From contig QXEO01002114.1 of NCBI GenBank assembly GCA_007115705.1, positions 124,001 through 188,000 of the forward strand: a stretch of 64,000 bases of DNA. The letters are read 5' to 3'. Both the position numbers and the translations under genes were made by a program. Within the stretch, counting starts at the first letter, position 1. Each line of letters starts with the position of its first letter. Positions 32,050-44,145 of the stretch are shown here, piece by piece. Under the pieces are notes generated by a model that saw nothing but the letters and a program-made list of their open reading frames with translations, did not search any database and had not been told where the DNA came from. This DNA comes from Dactylis glomerata. Taxonomy: Eukaryota; Streptophyta; Magnoliopsida; Poales; Poaceae.

Positions 32050-32136
32050 TAAGATTGCCGACAGGCAGCTCATCCTTCTTCCTCGGAAATAACCCGACAA
32101 ACATGCGAGTCAGAACATGGCGAGTTCGATGGAGGA
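32050..32136 (-). pseudogene. Fragment of B's first aORF between E and the solo LTR
   Basis: An 87-bp piece reading ...FVGLFPRKKDELPVGNLRK on the minus strand. It joins 33641 upstream and 23583 downstream when the two insertions and one copy of each TSD are removed. Confidence 0.6.
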
Positions 32137-33635
32137 TGATATCCCACAAGTATAGGGGATCGTGTATAGCCTTTTCGATAAGTAAGAGTGTTGAACCCAA
32201 CGAGGAGCTAAAGGTAGGATAAATATTCTCTCAAGTTCTATCAACCGCAGATACAACTCTACGCACACTAAACGTTTGCATCATCTAGGAAATAAAACTA
32301 GTGCAACAATACGGGTATGAGAGATAGCTTTGCAAGATAATAAATACAAGAAAGTAATTGTTAGTGCTGCAGCAATAAAATATACTAAGTAACCATAAAC
32401 TAACAGTACCATGAGTGTGGAAAAGTGGTGGTAATAGTGGCGGCTTTGTCTAAGTTCAATTAGTGAATAAATCGGGTTCACTGTCTTCGATGCAATTTTC
32501 TATATGGGAGAGGCTAAATATACATGCACTTCACTACTTGGAATTACAAGTACTACATGATTGGATTGTTAGCAAGCATCCACAAATACTAACAATGCAT
32601 TAGGGTTTCCCAAACCATAGCCTTAAGTTAATGGCCCTCTTACTCCCATACGTGCAACGTTCCGGTTCGCGTCCTCAGGTTTCTATCACTCCGGCAAAAC
32701 TACCCCCTTCCTTTTACACATACTACTAACCCTAAGATGTTTAATCCATGTGTGCATAAATATAATGGACACCAAAGGACAGTACCATATCAACATACAA
32801 CTCTAATGAACCAAAGACATTTAACAAATCAATCTAAGAACAAATAAACTATAAAAACATGACATAGATCATAGGATAAATATTATAGCATCAAACACCA
32901 TGTTTACATAGGATGGTACAGAGGTGTGTGGGAGGATGAACCACTGCATAATAGGAGGAGTTGATGATGGAGATAGCGGTGAAGATGGCGGAGATGAGCA
33001 GCGAGGGGCGCGGGCGGTGCCGACAACAGCGCGGGGGACTCCCCCGTCGCCGGCATCATGGGGGAGCGCCGCCCCTTAGCCCCGTTCCTTCATGGTTTCA
33101 TGGGAGCCCTCCCCCATAGAGATGGGATCCATGGGGGGCAAAAACGTGGCTCTGGTTGCTACAAATTCATGGGTAGAGGTGTCCCACGAGTTAGGTTTCC
33201 TCCCCTTATATAGCTTCTCGGATTTCCGTCTCCCCATCTTGGGCCGCACTAGATCGGGCCTAACTCGGCCGTTCAGACTTGGAATCAGGCGAATTTTATG
33301 TCCAGAACGTTTGCCGTGAAATTCCCTACAACTTTGTAGTTGAAGAGTTTTCCGTTTGATGCTGTCTTCGACCCGTAATGTGACCATCTTCAAAAAGAGT
33401 TCTGGCACAGATTTCAGGAAAAATCCCAATTTGACTCCAACAAGATTTCCACTTGTATTCTTGGTAATTCCTACACATCAAAGTGTAAAACAAGAACATT
33501 GTGCACTTTTGCAACTATTAGTAGGTTAGTCCAAATAAATCATAAAAGTGCCACAAAGTGTAGATAAAACATATAGCAATTGGTGTAAAACAAGCATTGA
33601 GCATCAAAAATTATAGATACGTTTGCAACGTATCA
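32137..33635 (-). repeat. Solo LTR, 1499 bp, TSD GAGGA
   Basis: Plus strand TGATATCCCACAAG...CAACGTATCA, flanked by GAGGA at 32132-32136 and 33636-33640, with no internal domain. The start in element orientation (TGATACGTTGCAAACGTATC) has the same inverted-repeat form as the LTRs of D-G but the body differs, so it is a related Gypsy family left by LTR-LTR recombination. Confidence 0.92.
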
Positions 33636-33640
33636 GAGGA

Positions 33641-36001
33641 CATCTCGAGCAAGCCTCCAGTTTGACTCCAAAACGTCCACCGAGTCCAGCAGAGGGTCTT
33701 TGGCACTTTCGAGCCGAAGTTTCTAGACCTCTCCAAGTTGCTCTGCTGCATCACAGAAGTACAAGTAAGCCAAGAAAAGCATGTCAACAAATATAACTTT
33801 AGCAAGACACAAAGACAAGACGAAGAACTTACTGCCAACAGACGTACAAATTGCATCAAGTCGCGCAACGGTAGCTCCTTCACGGTGAGATTGCTTCTGA
33901 GCAATCTCAGCCAAAGCTTTCACAGCCTTTTTAGCCTTGGCTTTTGCTATTTTGGCAGCCTTTTCAGCTGAAGCCTTGGCAATGTTGGCATCCTTGAGAG
34001 CCTGAGAATTGGTCTTCAGTTTGGCTTCTAAAGAAGCCATGCTAGCAAGGGCTTTGTTCAGAGCGACTACAAACAAGGAAGTGATACAGTAAAGTGCAAG
34101 CAAGAAGAAATCAACAAAGGAAAACAAGATAAGAGCAAATAGCAAGGGACATCACCTTTGGATTCATCAACAGCTTCTTGGATCTTAACACAATCAATGC
34201 CAAGAGACAAAAATCTCTACATCAGGGGCTGCAGAGCAAGATTATATAAGAACAAACAGAGCGCACGAATAAAAGAGTTAAAATACAAAAAGTTGCGCTT
34301 ACATGATTAGAAGAAGAGGGAGACTGAAGCGCCCCAAGAGAAGCAGATGCAGCTACCACTGTTGCCTTCTTGCGCTTTGCGGGTTGCACACCAATGATTT
34401 TCTCTAGGATGTCCTGTGATGGATTATTCACCATGGTCTCTTCCTGTGAGCCCTTCTTCGGAGCAGTTGGAGTTGTCAAAGGGAGAACCACAGTGGTGGT
34501 CTTTCTCGGTTTATCATCATCACTAGGGTAAAATCATTCGAGTTCAAGAAAGGAGAAGATCAAAATAAAGAAACAGCTAGAAACAACAGTCAAATAACTT
34601 ACGAGTCAAGTAATTTAAACATAGTAGGGATAGAAACCCTGGAAGTTGTCTGCTCCCGCGGTACATCTTTTGGATTAGATGTACCCGAGGAAGTCAAGTC
34701 CTCCATGCGTTTCTGTTTCTTCTCTGCACCTTGAGCTTCAGACTCGGCGAGGGGAGGCGACAAAGTGGAGTCACTTCCCTCCAAAGAACCCTCGGCTCCA
34801 TCCCCATCCTGGTCCTCACAAGCCTTGGGGGCGTCGGAGTCAGCAGGGGTAACTTCAGCATTGATGGGTCCTTCCTCGGGAAGAGGAGGGTGCAAAAGCC
34901 AAAAATTGGTGGTCCTACAAAGAATGCGAAGTATAGAGCATCAACAATACATAGTTAAAAGGAAAAAAAGAGAAAAAGAGAAGAGAGTGAAATATTTCTT
35001 CAGATTGCAAGTCACGTACATGTTGCAACGGGTGCGTGGAGTCGAAGACAGTGGCCAGACACGCAGGAACTTCTATTTTTGCAGTGAGGGTAGTCAATGA
35101 TCTAACCCTCTTATCGAGATCCTTTTTTCTTTGGGTCCTGAGAAGACACTCGAGAAGGATCGTTCAAGCCAGAATAAGTCCATAACTTGCAAACTCAAGC
35201 TTGTAGCGGTTGAATGCGTCTCTGGAGAAAGAACACCATAAGCTGTGTTCCAGTCAGTCCGCTCCCCGCTGCATTCTTGAGCTCTTGAATACGATCCAAC
35301 AATGGCTTGATGTTTTTGACTTTAGCATCAGAAGGCAAACCATCCCAGGAAGTCAGCTTTGTCAAGCCTTTTCTGGCATCAAAGGGAGCAAGCCCATAAT
35401 GATCAGAGTCAGCAAATTTCTGGTCCTTGATATAGAACCATTTCTGTCTCCAACCTTGAACTGATTGGGCCATCTTAAACTCAAGATATTGCGACTCTGA
35501 TCGCAAAGTGACAATGGCCCCACCAAGCTCAGGAATTTTGGCTAAAGAACCACTACGACGCAGGCGAAAGAGATACTTCCAAAGAATCCAGTGGGGGTCG
35601 ATGCCCAGGAATGCTTCACAGAGAGTGATGAAGCAAGCAATGTGCAGTAAAGAGTTTGGCGTGAGCTGATGCAGTTGCATGCCATACACAAAGAGAAGCC
35701 CAAGAAGGAATTCGTGGGCAGGGAGGGATAAACCGCAAAAGAGGAAAGCGAGGAACATCACCCGGAATCCCGCCGGCGGTGCAGGAATAGCCTCGTCCCT
35801 GGGGAAGATGATCTCCACAGATTCTGACAGAAACCCTTCCTTCTTCACTTTCTTCAGATCCTTATCGTCGAAGGAAGAGGGAATCCAGGCCAGAGTTTGC
35901 TTCTTCATCCCCTTCTTGGTCATCTTCGATCGATGCGCAACTCTCTTGATGGGCATACAATGGCGAGGCGCTTGGGGGTTGCGAGAAAAGGGCGAGCGCA
36001 A
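33641..36001 (-). pseudogene. First antisense ORF (aORF) of element B, N-terminal exons
   Basis: Exon 1 (from 36001; first Met uncertain, others at 35956 and about 35926) contains WIPSSFDDKDLKKVKKEGFL, then the Transposase_28-like core FLAFLFCGLSLPAHEFLLGL and YGMQLHQLTPNSLLHIACF, ending near 35019 at a GTACGT donor. Exon 2 (about 34914-34600) is acidic (DSDAPKACEDQDGDGAEGSL) and ends LLDS before GTAAGT. Further exons are Ala/Lys-rich coiled coil (KASAEKAAKIAKAKAKKAVK; donor after SVGS near 33830). A TGA and a frameshift near 35213 and a TAG near 33724 break it. Homologous to the aORF of A. TTTATTTAAGG around 36070-36080 is a weak TATA candidate. Confidence 0.68.
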
Positions 36002-36310
36002 GGAAGAAGAAGCAGTGGTAGCGGCAGAGGAGCAATGAACTGGTAAATAGTAAAAGTAAAAGGTTTCTCCTTAAATAAAGCTTCCACGGGAAGGAATGTG
36101 GGCTGCGACGTGGTGTGCGAAGCAAAAGCGGCAAGTCCACTAACGGGTGGAAAATTTGGAAATTACCACGCTGCCCATGTGCAACGGTCAGCGTCCGATC
36201 AAATCATTGCAAAGAGTAATCATATCAATGATGTCACGCATATTGGCTAAGTCAAAGGAATACAAGTCAAAGAAAAATTTTGAGTCTATGATCGCCTCCA
36301 AAGAACTCGA

Positions 36311-36660
36311 CCATAGCCTCTGGGGCGACTCCCATCGGGAGCGCTGGTCACGCACCCGATGAAAGGAAAGAAGAAGGTAAAAGATTTTAAAAAATTGTTT
36401 GTGCAGGTCATGACGAAGAAAGACAAAACAAGGAGCAAATACTTTTGAGCCTATACCCGAATTTTTTTTGACTTTAGCCTCGGGGGCTACTCCCATCGGG
36501 AGCGCTAGTCGCGCACCCGATGAAGATAAAATTATCGACTTTGCAAGCAAGGAGGGAAATTATGGGACATATAATGGAGCAAATTATCGACTTCATTGTC
36601 AATGGATCAACATTAGACATTTATGCTCGCTAATTCACTCCCATCGGGAGCAATTTGGGT
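36311..36660 (+). repeat. Degenerate ~155-bp repeats with palindromic core in 3' region of B
   Basis: CTCCCATCGGGAG (palindromic) occurs at 36329-36341, 36490-36502 and 36638-36650. The first two are preceded by GGGGCGACT or GGGGGCTACT, matching the element's polypurine tract (37173-37185), and followed by GCGC...GCACCCGATGAA. Confidence 0.8.
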
Positions 36661-37172
36661 ATTGAAACAGCCAAACAAGGCTCACGACAAAATTATGATT
36701 CTCAAGCCGCGTCATCGCGATAAAAAAGCTTGAATGCCATGACTGCAAAAAAATCAGGAAGGTAAGACCTCAGGATCCGTCCTGCATGGCCTAGTATACG
36801 CACATGAATGCGCTCTGCTACTAAATTTCCGTATCCACGATGCAAAGAAAAATCCCGGTGGACGCACTGGGTACCCTGAGAAATACTGGAATCCTGTCTT
36901 TGTAAGTCCTAAATGCGGCAAAAGACTTGGTTACGCCAGGTATCGGATTCAAGTCCGGGGGCTTGAGTTCGAAGTAGGTAGCAAGTTTCTGCTCAGGCAG
37001 TTAACTGGTCTTCTGATTCGTTAGAAGCGCCAGGTTTGTTAACCAAAATCCCCCTGTGAAATAAACGATATAAATTGTTTGATGAAAACAAAGGAAAAGA
37101 AGAAGTCAAAGATTGACCAAGTCAAAGATATGAAGATTTGAGATTCAACCCAAATCTACAATTCGGGTAGAA
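36661..37172 (+). other. 3' untranslated region of B before the polypurine tract
   Basis: No ORF or further clear repeat, apart from one more GGGGGCTT-like motif near 36957. Confidence 0.4.
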
Positions 37173-37185
37173 TCTCGGGGGCTAC
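37173..37185 (+). other. Polypurine tract of element B
   Basis: TCTCGGGGGCTAC immediately before the LTR start TGACAAGGG. Confidence 0.8.
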
Positions 37186-37528
37186 TGACAAGGGTATAGC
37201 CATTAAGGCCAATTATCTTGGTACCCCTGGGGCCCGTTAGATAGGCCCAAGCATAGATGTAGTCAAAATACAAGATGATATTGTATATATACATTGTAAT
37301 TTGTATTGAACCCGACCGGATCCTCGAGACCTGGCCACCTATATAAAGGGGCCAGGAGAGGCCGGCCAGGGAGAGATTGAGATTGGGCCAATTGAGTACC
37401 ACACTTATTCTCAACACACATCAAACCTTGCCTTGTTTGCCTGATCTTTACCTTCGAGTTCATCTGACGCCCTCTTCCCTCGATCCTAAGTCCTTCATCT
37501 AGGACATTTGCTGAGTTAACCCTTGTCA
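37186..37528 (+). repeat. 3' LTR of Gypsy B, 343 bp
   Basis: TGACAAGGGTATAGCC...CCTTGTCA, with a perfect 8-bp terminal inverted repeat TGACAAGG/CCTTGTCA. TATA box TATATAAA at 37340-37347. Same family as the LTR at 49211-49554. The following CCCTC would be the TSD; its partner is outside. Confidence 0.9.
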
Positions 37529-37533
37529 CCCTC

Positions 37534-38384
37534 ATTATTGGTAGTTGCTTCACAAAAACACGCACTTTTTACTCTCTTTTTGCACTAATAAAATGGAAAC
37601 TCATTTTGTTTTGAAAGACAGTTTGAAACTCTACCTAGAAAAGTTGTTTGTCATGAGAAGGTGCACACATTTGCTAAGTTTGGGGGTGTTATCACTTAGT
37701 ATGCTTGTGTTTTGTGATCTACAAGGTCACTTGGGTAAAAAAGCCAAGTTAAACCATATCTCTAGTCTTCTTTGTGAAGAGATTTTAAAAAACTGCCATA
37801 TTGCAAGCTCGGTATTTTCACAACAAGTAAGTGACATAATATGACTAAATGCACAATATTTTCATTTTTTGTTTTTTAACAAAAATACCATTTGGTTCTT
37901 ATCTCCTTCAAGTTGTGGTTCCACCATCTTTGGTTTGTTCCATCCCTAGCTCATGTGTCCCAAATAGTGATGTAGCATCCAAGATCCATGTGTATAGTGG
38001 TATATCCCTGTTTGATAATAGTGGAAGAAGATTTGAATGGCTTCGGCCCATGTTTTTTCCTCTCAAGATGAGAGGTGTTCCACCTAAAAAGGATTGGTGT
38101 CTCTGTGTGTTGATTTGCTACTGCAATTCTCTGTTCTAAAAACTTAAGCACCGGATCAGACATTGGCTCCTCGAGCATTTGATCAAGTGCTTAGACAAAT
38201 TTTCCTCCATATATGTTGCTACATATGTTTTATTTCAACACGAGCAACGATCCTTGAGTTAGTACACAAGTGGTGCTAAAGTTTACTTTGATTCCCCTAC
38301 GTATTTTTAGCCAATGATTAAGAATGTGCTAATCTATAAATTAAAGGGTTAACCAGTGTGCCCAGTTTTCACAACAATTTCTCA
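37534..38384 (+). other. Unclassified AT-rich sequence
   Basis: No gene or repeat structure recognised. Short ORFs at 37545-37844 and 37849-38139 have no family features. Confidence 0.3.
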
Positions 38385-38960
38385 CTAGAATAATGTGGTG
38401 TGAGCCGATGGCCTTCTAAAATGCATCTGTAATACAATCAAAGACAAGGTATCATAACCCGATGGTCGTGAAGCCGCTGAGGAAGACAATGATGCCAGAC
38501 GTATGGTGGGCGACCGAGGTTGCAGTGTCGATGGCGGCCAGCCCGACCATGGCCGCAATGCAGGTTGACAGTAGACCACCCACAGAAGGTAGACGGCATC
38601 TGATGATTAGGATCACTGCCTTGATTCCATAGCCAGTGATCACTACATCCTCGCGTGGAGGAAGCGCCATCCCAGATTGACATTGCCATTGTCGTCCTTT
38701 CACAAATTTTTTGCACAACGTGTAGTTGATCAAGCCTAAGAGCATCTCGACACCATAGGATCAAGTATCTGCTATCGTGACACCTTCTTGGATGCCAGCA
38801 TCCCCATTGTCGTGGCCATGGCGGCTAAGCCGTCCATGGTTGCGGCAAAAACAACTCTGATCTTTTGTGCTCCCTCAACCTGAACTACTTCACCGTGCAT
38901 CACCTCCTCTCTCATCTGTAGTGCGCGGAACTATAGAACTGTTGAAGGGGTCCAAGACAC
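38385..38960 (-). other. Possible gene-derived fragment, unrecognised
   Basis: Locally GC-richer than its surroundings. The minus-strand ORF 38745-38452 encodes a hydrophobic C-terminal half (GLLSTCIAAMVGLAAIDTAT, GIIVFLSGFTTIGL) that looks like membrane-spanning protein sequence. I cannot assign a family; a captured or decayed gene piece is one possibility. Confidence 0.25.
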
Positions 38961-39289
38961 CAATCATGCTTATAATTTGGGTAATATTTCAAACTTAATC
39001 ATAAATGTTAGAGATATTTAAAGTAATTTCATGGAGTAGGGGGGTCATGGCCCCCCTAAGCTCGGCCACTGTAAAAAGGGGTCCATTAGTGCCGTGTTGC
39101 TCCAGGGCCCACAAATTATGTGGGCCGGCCCAACCAAGTGTAAAATCCTTGATCATGCATCTACTCGAACAAACCATTTCTGATTGTATCTGAGCTAATT
39201 ACTCCACTAACTAGGCTAAGTCAAACGTGTGAATGTTGGAGCACAACGTGGGATTGATACATGCCACGTGTGCAGACACATGCTAATGC

Positions 39290-39650
39290 ATTCAGTGAAT
39301 AGACCAAAATTTGTTGAATGTTGTTGTCACAAGGCCTTTAGTCAGAACATCTGCAAACTATTGATTTGTAGGGACATGCAGGACACGAAGCTCACCAAGT
39401 TAAGACTTTACTCACGGACGAAGTGCACATCCAATTCTTTGAGCTTGGTTCATCGATGATGGACAGGGTTCTTGCTCATATAAATGGTTGAAACATTATT
39501 GCAATAGACAAGTGTCCCTTTGGGCAGGGAACATTGTAGCTCACAAAGGAGTTGGCGCAAAACTAGCAAGTTTCAGCCATAGCATTAGCGACAACACGGT
39601 ATTCAGCCTTAGCGCTTGAGTGCAAGACCGTGGCTTGCATTCTAGAACAA
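39290..39650 (-). pseudogene. Decayed Copia RNase H fragment
   Basis: On the minus strand, broken frames read SRMQATVLHSSAKAEYRVVA, then YCNNVSTIYMSKNPVHH, then GELRVLHVP and LTKGLVTTTFNKF-like strings. These are the RNase H C-terminal motifs of Copia pol. Several stops show an old, dead copy of a family different from the element at 1-8461. No LTR was identified with confidence. Confidence 0.65.
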
Positions 39651-39901
39651 AAAAAAATATGACACGTGAACCTAAATATATGGAGAAAGGTCTAATAAAT
39701 AAAACAAGACCCTTTCCACCACTAACATGATATACGTATGTCAATCAGAAAATGTTGGAAAGAAGAAGTTGTGCATGACATTTGCTCCGCCTCCACGCAT
39801 GTCATTGATCTCGGTACGTGTTGCTTTCCACACATGATGTGTTGATCCTTTGGTGTGTGTTCACGACATCCTTTGCTAATAAGTGGGGAGCATGCCATGA
39901 G

Positions 39902-40096
39902 CAGTGGCTGAGACAGGGGATCAGCAGGGGCCCTTGCCCCCCCCCCCCCCCCCCCCCCCAACTTGGATTTTTTTTGTATATACCCCTGCTTTTTACGCTA
40001 AACCCCCTCAAAACTAGGCAAATTTACTTGTTGGGCCCCCTCTAACTAATTTGGTGCTCTATTTTCTTGCATTGGCCCTTTCCTGCCTCCGTCCTG
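39902..40096. repeat. Possible degenerate hAT-like MITE with 23-C run
   Basis: Starts CAGTGGCTGAGAC and ends near GCCTCCGTCCTG, weakly inverted. Includes an uninterrupted run of 23 C at 39937-39959. No convincing 8-bp duplication, so the class is tentative. Confidence 0.3.
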
Positions 40097-40299
40097 CCAG
40101 AGATGATGTAATTCACTGAAGCTTGTCTTGCTGGACTGAGAATTAAAGAAAAACTTGTCATCGGCAGGTTAATGAATAAAAAGTTGGAGAGAAGGAGGAG
40201 GAAAAGGAATTAGATCATACATCCTTTCGTCAACATTGGGCATTATGGACCGCTGGATAAATCTGGTAGGATCATCTTTTGCCACTCTTGTGCATGCTA

Positions 40300-40378
40300 A
40301 TCCCTACGATCGAAAATAAGTACAGTTAGTGACTTAGTACAAACTTGTCACCAACACTTATTGTTTTTATGGGGGGAA
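40300..40378. repeat. Degenerate Stowaway-like MITE
   Basis: TCCCTACGATCGAAAATAAGT...ACACTTATTGTTTTTATGGGGGGA resembles the intact Stowaway at 47088-47181, including an internal GTGACTTAGTACAAAC. Confidence 0.5.
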
Positions 40379-40382
40379 GATT

Positions 40383-43300
40383 TGTAACACCCCAAATTTT
40401 GTAACAATGTTTAAGTAGACTTCAGTAATGCAAAAATGAGGGCCAACAAAAACTTTCTGTGCTTAATCAGATTTACTAAAGTCTCTTGCATGTTTGCCTT
40501 GTTTGTTGTGTGATTGTTCCGTGTGTAAGTTGCTTGTTGAACCCAATTATGAACCAACACGATCCTTATGACATAGTGATCATGTCATTAGCAATGTTAC
40601 TAGTTATTTTGCAAAAACCTCATCTTGGCAACCCCTCCAATTTCAAATGATTTGAACTTTTTCCAAAAACAAAGAGCCAAGATATATATATTTGGACACA
40701 AAGGTTTTCCAAGCTATTGATTTATAAAATCTATGGGATCTACATGTTAGTATGATCCCACTAGTTTTGCAAATACATATTTTACAAAATAATTGATATT
40801 TGGTTTTCAAACACCTTGGAGGAAAACTTGATAAAGGAGATATTTATGTCTCCACTAGTTTCCAAAAATATTTACAAAAGCCTCACTTCCCTATTTAAAA
40901 CTTGTTTCAGCCATCTCCAAGGCATGATCCCCATTGAGAACTTGTTAAACCATTGCTCTCATGATAAGTTATTGTTCCAAGTGTTTGACTGTGTTTGACT
41001 TTTCTTGACTTCTTTTTGTGTGTATGAATGCTTTGCTTGGAGAAATTCCTTTAGTCTTTCTTATTCCTCCTAAAACCTTTAATGCTTGATAGCATCTTAG
41101 TGGAGCCAAGAAGTATTAGATAGGCAAGTTAAATTGCAAAATCATCTAGATTCCAAGTTGAGCCTATCTTCACTTCTGTTAATAGATTCAATCTTCAGAG
41201 ACTTGTCTTAACCTCATATCTTCTATTCATGACAATGTAACTTTCTAGATCTCATCCTTGTCAATTGATCATTCATTATATCCATTACCACGTGGTCACT
41301 GAGATCATATGCTAATTGTTCTAATCATGTCTCTGACCCTAATCAAATCGGTGACCATTTGATCTCCAGCAGATTCCCTTTTCACCACACTTTTAAATTT
41401 CGTAATACATTCAGTAGAGACCCTCCCATGCCCAACTACTCTTCTTCTTGATCTCCTTTATCTATCCATGCACTTGCAAGTGCATTCTAGAGCTTTGCTC
41501 TAACTAATGTGAGATGATTTTCAGCTCTAGTAAAAAAAATGCTTCCAACTCCTTTTATTCCCTATTTCTACTACAAAACTATTTCATGTTTCTATGAAAT
41601 GTTTTTAGAAGCTCTTCTCAAATGAAATTTGGAAATGTGATAAATATATTATATCACTCCTTTTTCCTCAAAATAATTGTTTTAATACAAATTGATTTCT
41701 TTCTTTTATTAACAAAAGCATGTTAATGGTTGCAATGACATTTTATGCATTGTTTTTAACATATTTTAAAATCCAAAGAAAACCTAGTATGCATGATTAT
41801 GCAAGTGGAGCTTTATGTACTCAAAACATCATCTTTCTTTATTCAAGAATTTCAAAAACTAGTTTATTGGAAACTCTTGCAAATTTGGGTCAAAATTCAT
41901 TTTTTGTGTGAACAAATGAGTGAAGCTTCTTATCCCAATACATCTTGGAATACTACCATCATTGTTGTATCATCATTTTTCCAAGATTTCTATTCAAGAA
42001 AATATGGAAAATCAAATTCAAATTCTCTTTTGATCATTTCAACAAACACATAGCCTGCATGATATTTCCCCTTCTAATCCGGACCAAAACCTGAAGCTAA
42101 CCTTGGTACAAATCCGTGAGTAACTACCCTAGTCACTCCTCTGACCACCTTGCCATCTCTCTCATATCTCTATCGAATCCCGAGTTTTAGGCCAACCTTG
42201 GGGAGAACCCGAGCCTATCTCTCTCTCCCTCTTTGTTTCCTTCTCACCCACTCATATGCTGACCGCCAATCAGCATCTGACCCTTTCCTAGATCACCACC
42301 TTGACCCCGCAAGCCAGAGACCACGGCTGGACGAGCCACACCATCTGCTCTCTCTGTTCTTTCTTCCCGGTCACCACCGCTTTTGGACTACAAAGAAATC
42401 GAGCACGCCTGCCCGAGCCACCTCGCCACTGACGTCCCTAGGCAACCCTGAGCCTTCACAAGCAAGCCATAGACCTTGTCCCGTTCATTTCGGTCTCTCT
42501 CGAGCGTGCACTGGGAGCCAGCCTTTTATCGAGCACCTGGCAGGCATCTGTTCGGCCTTCCCTCTCCCAGCCGGTCGACCACCTCCTGACCTGTGCTTTC
42601 GCCATAGACCGAGAAAAATCCTCTTTGACTCCTTGGCGTAGCCCCGAAGGCTCTTCTTGTCCTCTTCCTTCTGTCTACTCTCGCCGCGCACCCCGGCCAG
42701 ACAACGTCCGCCACGTCGATCGTGACAGTGCGCCGGCCATCTCCTGATTAAAGCGCCTCCAAGCCTCCTCTCTATCTCAACCCCACACCTCCTTCCCTCT
42801 CAGAAGAAGCCCATACCAACCCCTAGCTCTCCAACTCTCCCACCTAGCGGGTTACTCCCCTGCCGTTCTTCTCTGGTCACGGGGAACGACCAGATGCTCG
42901 TCTTGGTCCACAGCTCGGCTGTGGGCCTCTCTTTGATCTCTCGCTGCACCCTCTCTGTGGCTGTAACTTTCTATCTGTCCGCCTCCTCATGGCCTCTTTA
43001 TTTTCCAGGAGACCGCCAGGAGGACTCCATCGTCGAGGTCTGTCGCTGCCATTTCCTGTCCGCAAAACTGCGACTCTCCTCCGTCTAGGCCGACACGAAG
43101 GACTGCCCCTGCATGGACATGAAGCGGTACCGAGCCGCTCCAGTCCGCCGTATCGTCTCCCACGTCGCCGCCGCCGCCCACAGCTTCCCGGTGAACACCC
43201 GTCGGCTCCGTCGAGTTACTAGTAGCCAGGCACCGTGCCTATAGCTAGCCTGTAACGCTACTTTTAAAGCAATGTTTTTTTTTTCGAATCAACTGTAATC

Positions 43301-44145
43301 ACAGCCCATAGTTGCCGGCCCGATACTGTGCTTCCCTGACCCGGTAGATGCAGCCCGTGTACTTTTTTTTATCCTGTTAACCTTTTGCCAGATCTGTTAA
43401 TCCTCTCCTAGATTTAAGTCCCAAATAAAATGGTAAATGCATAAAACACAGAGATCACAATTTTAAAATGTCTAAGTGTATCATACAACATTCAGAGCAA
43501 GTCATGCACAAATGTTTTTATCATTATTATGTGAGATTTAATCTACTTAAATATGTCTAAAACAATCAAAAATCATTATCAGGAGTTCCATATATCCAAA
43601 ATCGATAAATCCAATTTTGATGAGTTCAAGAAAGTACTATGTACCTAGTGGTACTAAGTTTGCATGCTAAAAATAAGTGTATATCTGCAAGCCTATTTTT
43701 TGATTGTTTGATTGTTACTGCATTTAGAAAATGTTTATAAATTGAATAAAAATGATTTGGTCACAAAACTAAATTGGTCAGAATCTCACGGAGCTTAACT
43801 ACATGCGAGAAAATGTTTCACCCTCTGGTTTGAAACATAACTTGTTTTGCAAATTTTGCAAGTTTCTATGTGTGCATGCCTTTATTACTTAACTAGTTGT
43901 AATTCTAAAAAAAATAGATTAGCTAGTAATATGTAGGTCTGAAATGAGTCTGTATATGGTTGTGTTTCACAATATTGAGTGCCTTGTGTGTTGTATGCCA
44001 TGTGTGGTGATTGTGTGTTTGTTTTGTTGTTTGTCGCGATGTTAGATACCGACGTTCGAGAAGGAGAAGAAGAGAAGCACTTTGGAGATTATTAAGAGGA
44101 AGTCCAGGGACAAATAGCTGATCAAGGCAAGCCATCTAAACTTGT
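40383..44145 (+). repeat. Candidate long LTR or remnant of an old Gypsy (uncertain)
   Basis: Starts TGTAACACCCC, a common LTR start in long-LTR chromovirus-type Gypsy elements, followed by 3.7 kb without coding features. It is AT-rich at first, then pyrimidine-rich (about 42100-43230), and ends with a short exon-like piece near 44045-44130. No second copy, primer site or TSD is visible, so it could be a solo LTR or unrelated intergenic DNA. ORFs such as 42150-42641 are low-complexity Ser/Pro/Arg-rich and unsupported. Confidence 0.3.

Larger units (their letters stand above)
20701..37528 (+). mobile_element. Gypsy B (Tat-like, short LTR), non-autonomous, interrupted by A, E and a solo LTR
   Basis: Parts in order: C-terminal gag and protease, spacer, two antisense ORFs, repeat-containing 3' region, polypurine tract, 343-bp 3' LTR. 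No RT, RNase H or integrase is present between protease (ends 21820) and the antisense ORFs. The upstream gag and the 5' LTR lie before A, outside the window. E is at 23584-32044 and the solo LTR at 32137-33635. Element C (49211 on) has an LTR of the same family. Confidence 0.8.

Noticed and set aside
32137..33635. Solo LTR taken as part of a full element with E
   Set aside because: It has its own perfect TSD (GAGGA), a different sequence body and opposite orientation.
36311..36660. Palindromic repeats considered as an origin or satellite
   Set aside because: Only three degenerate copies tied to the PPT of element B.
38452..38745. Membrane-like ORF as a real gene
   Set aside because: No family assigned and the surrounding frames have stops; kept only as a low-confidence fragment.
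42150..42641. 163-codon Ser/Pro/Arg-rich ORF
   Set aside because: Low-complexity composition in a pyrimidine-rich region, no domain, overlapping ORFs on the other strand; more likely non-coding repeat.
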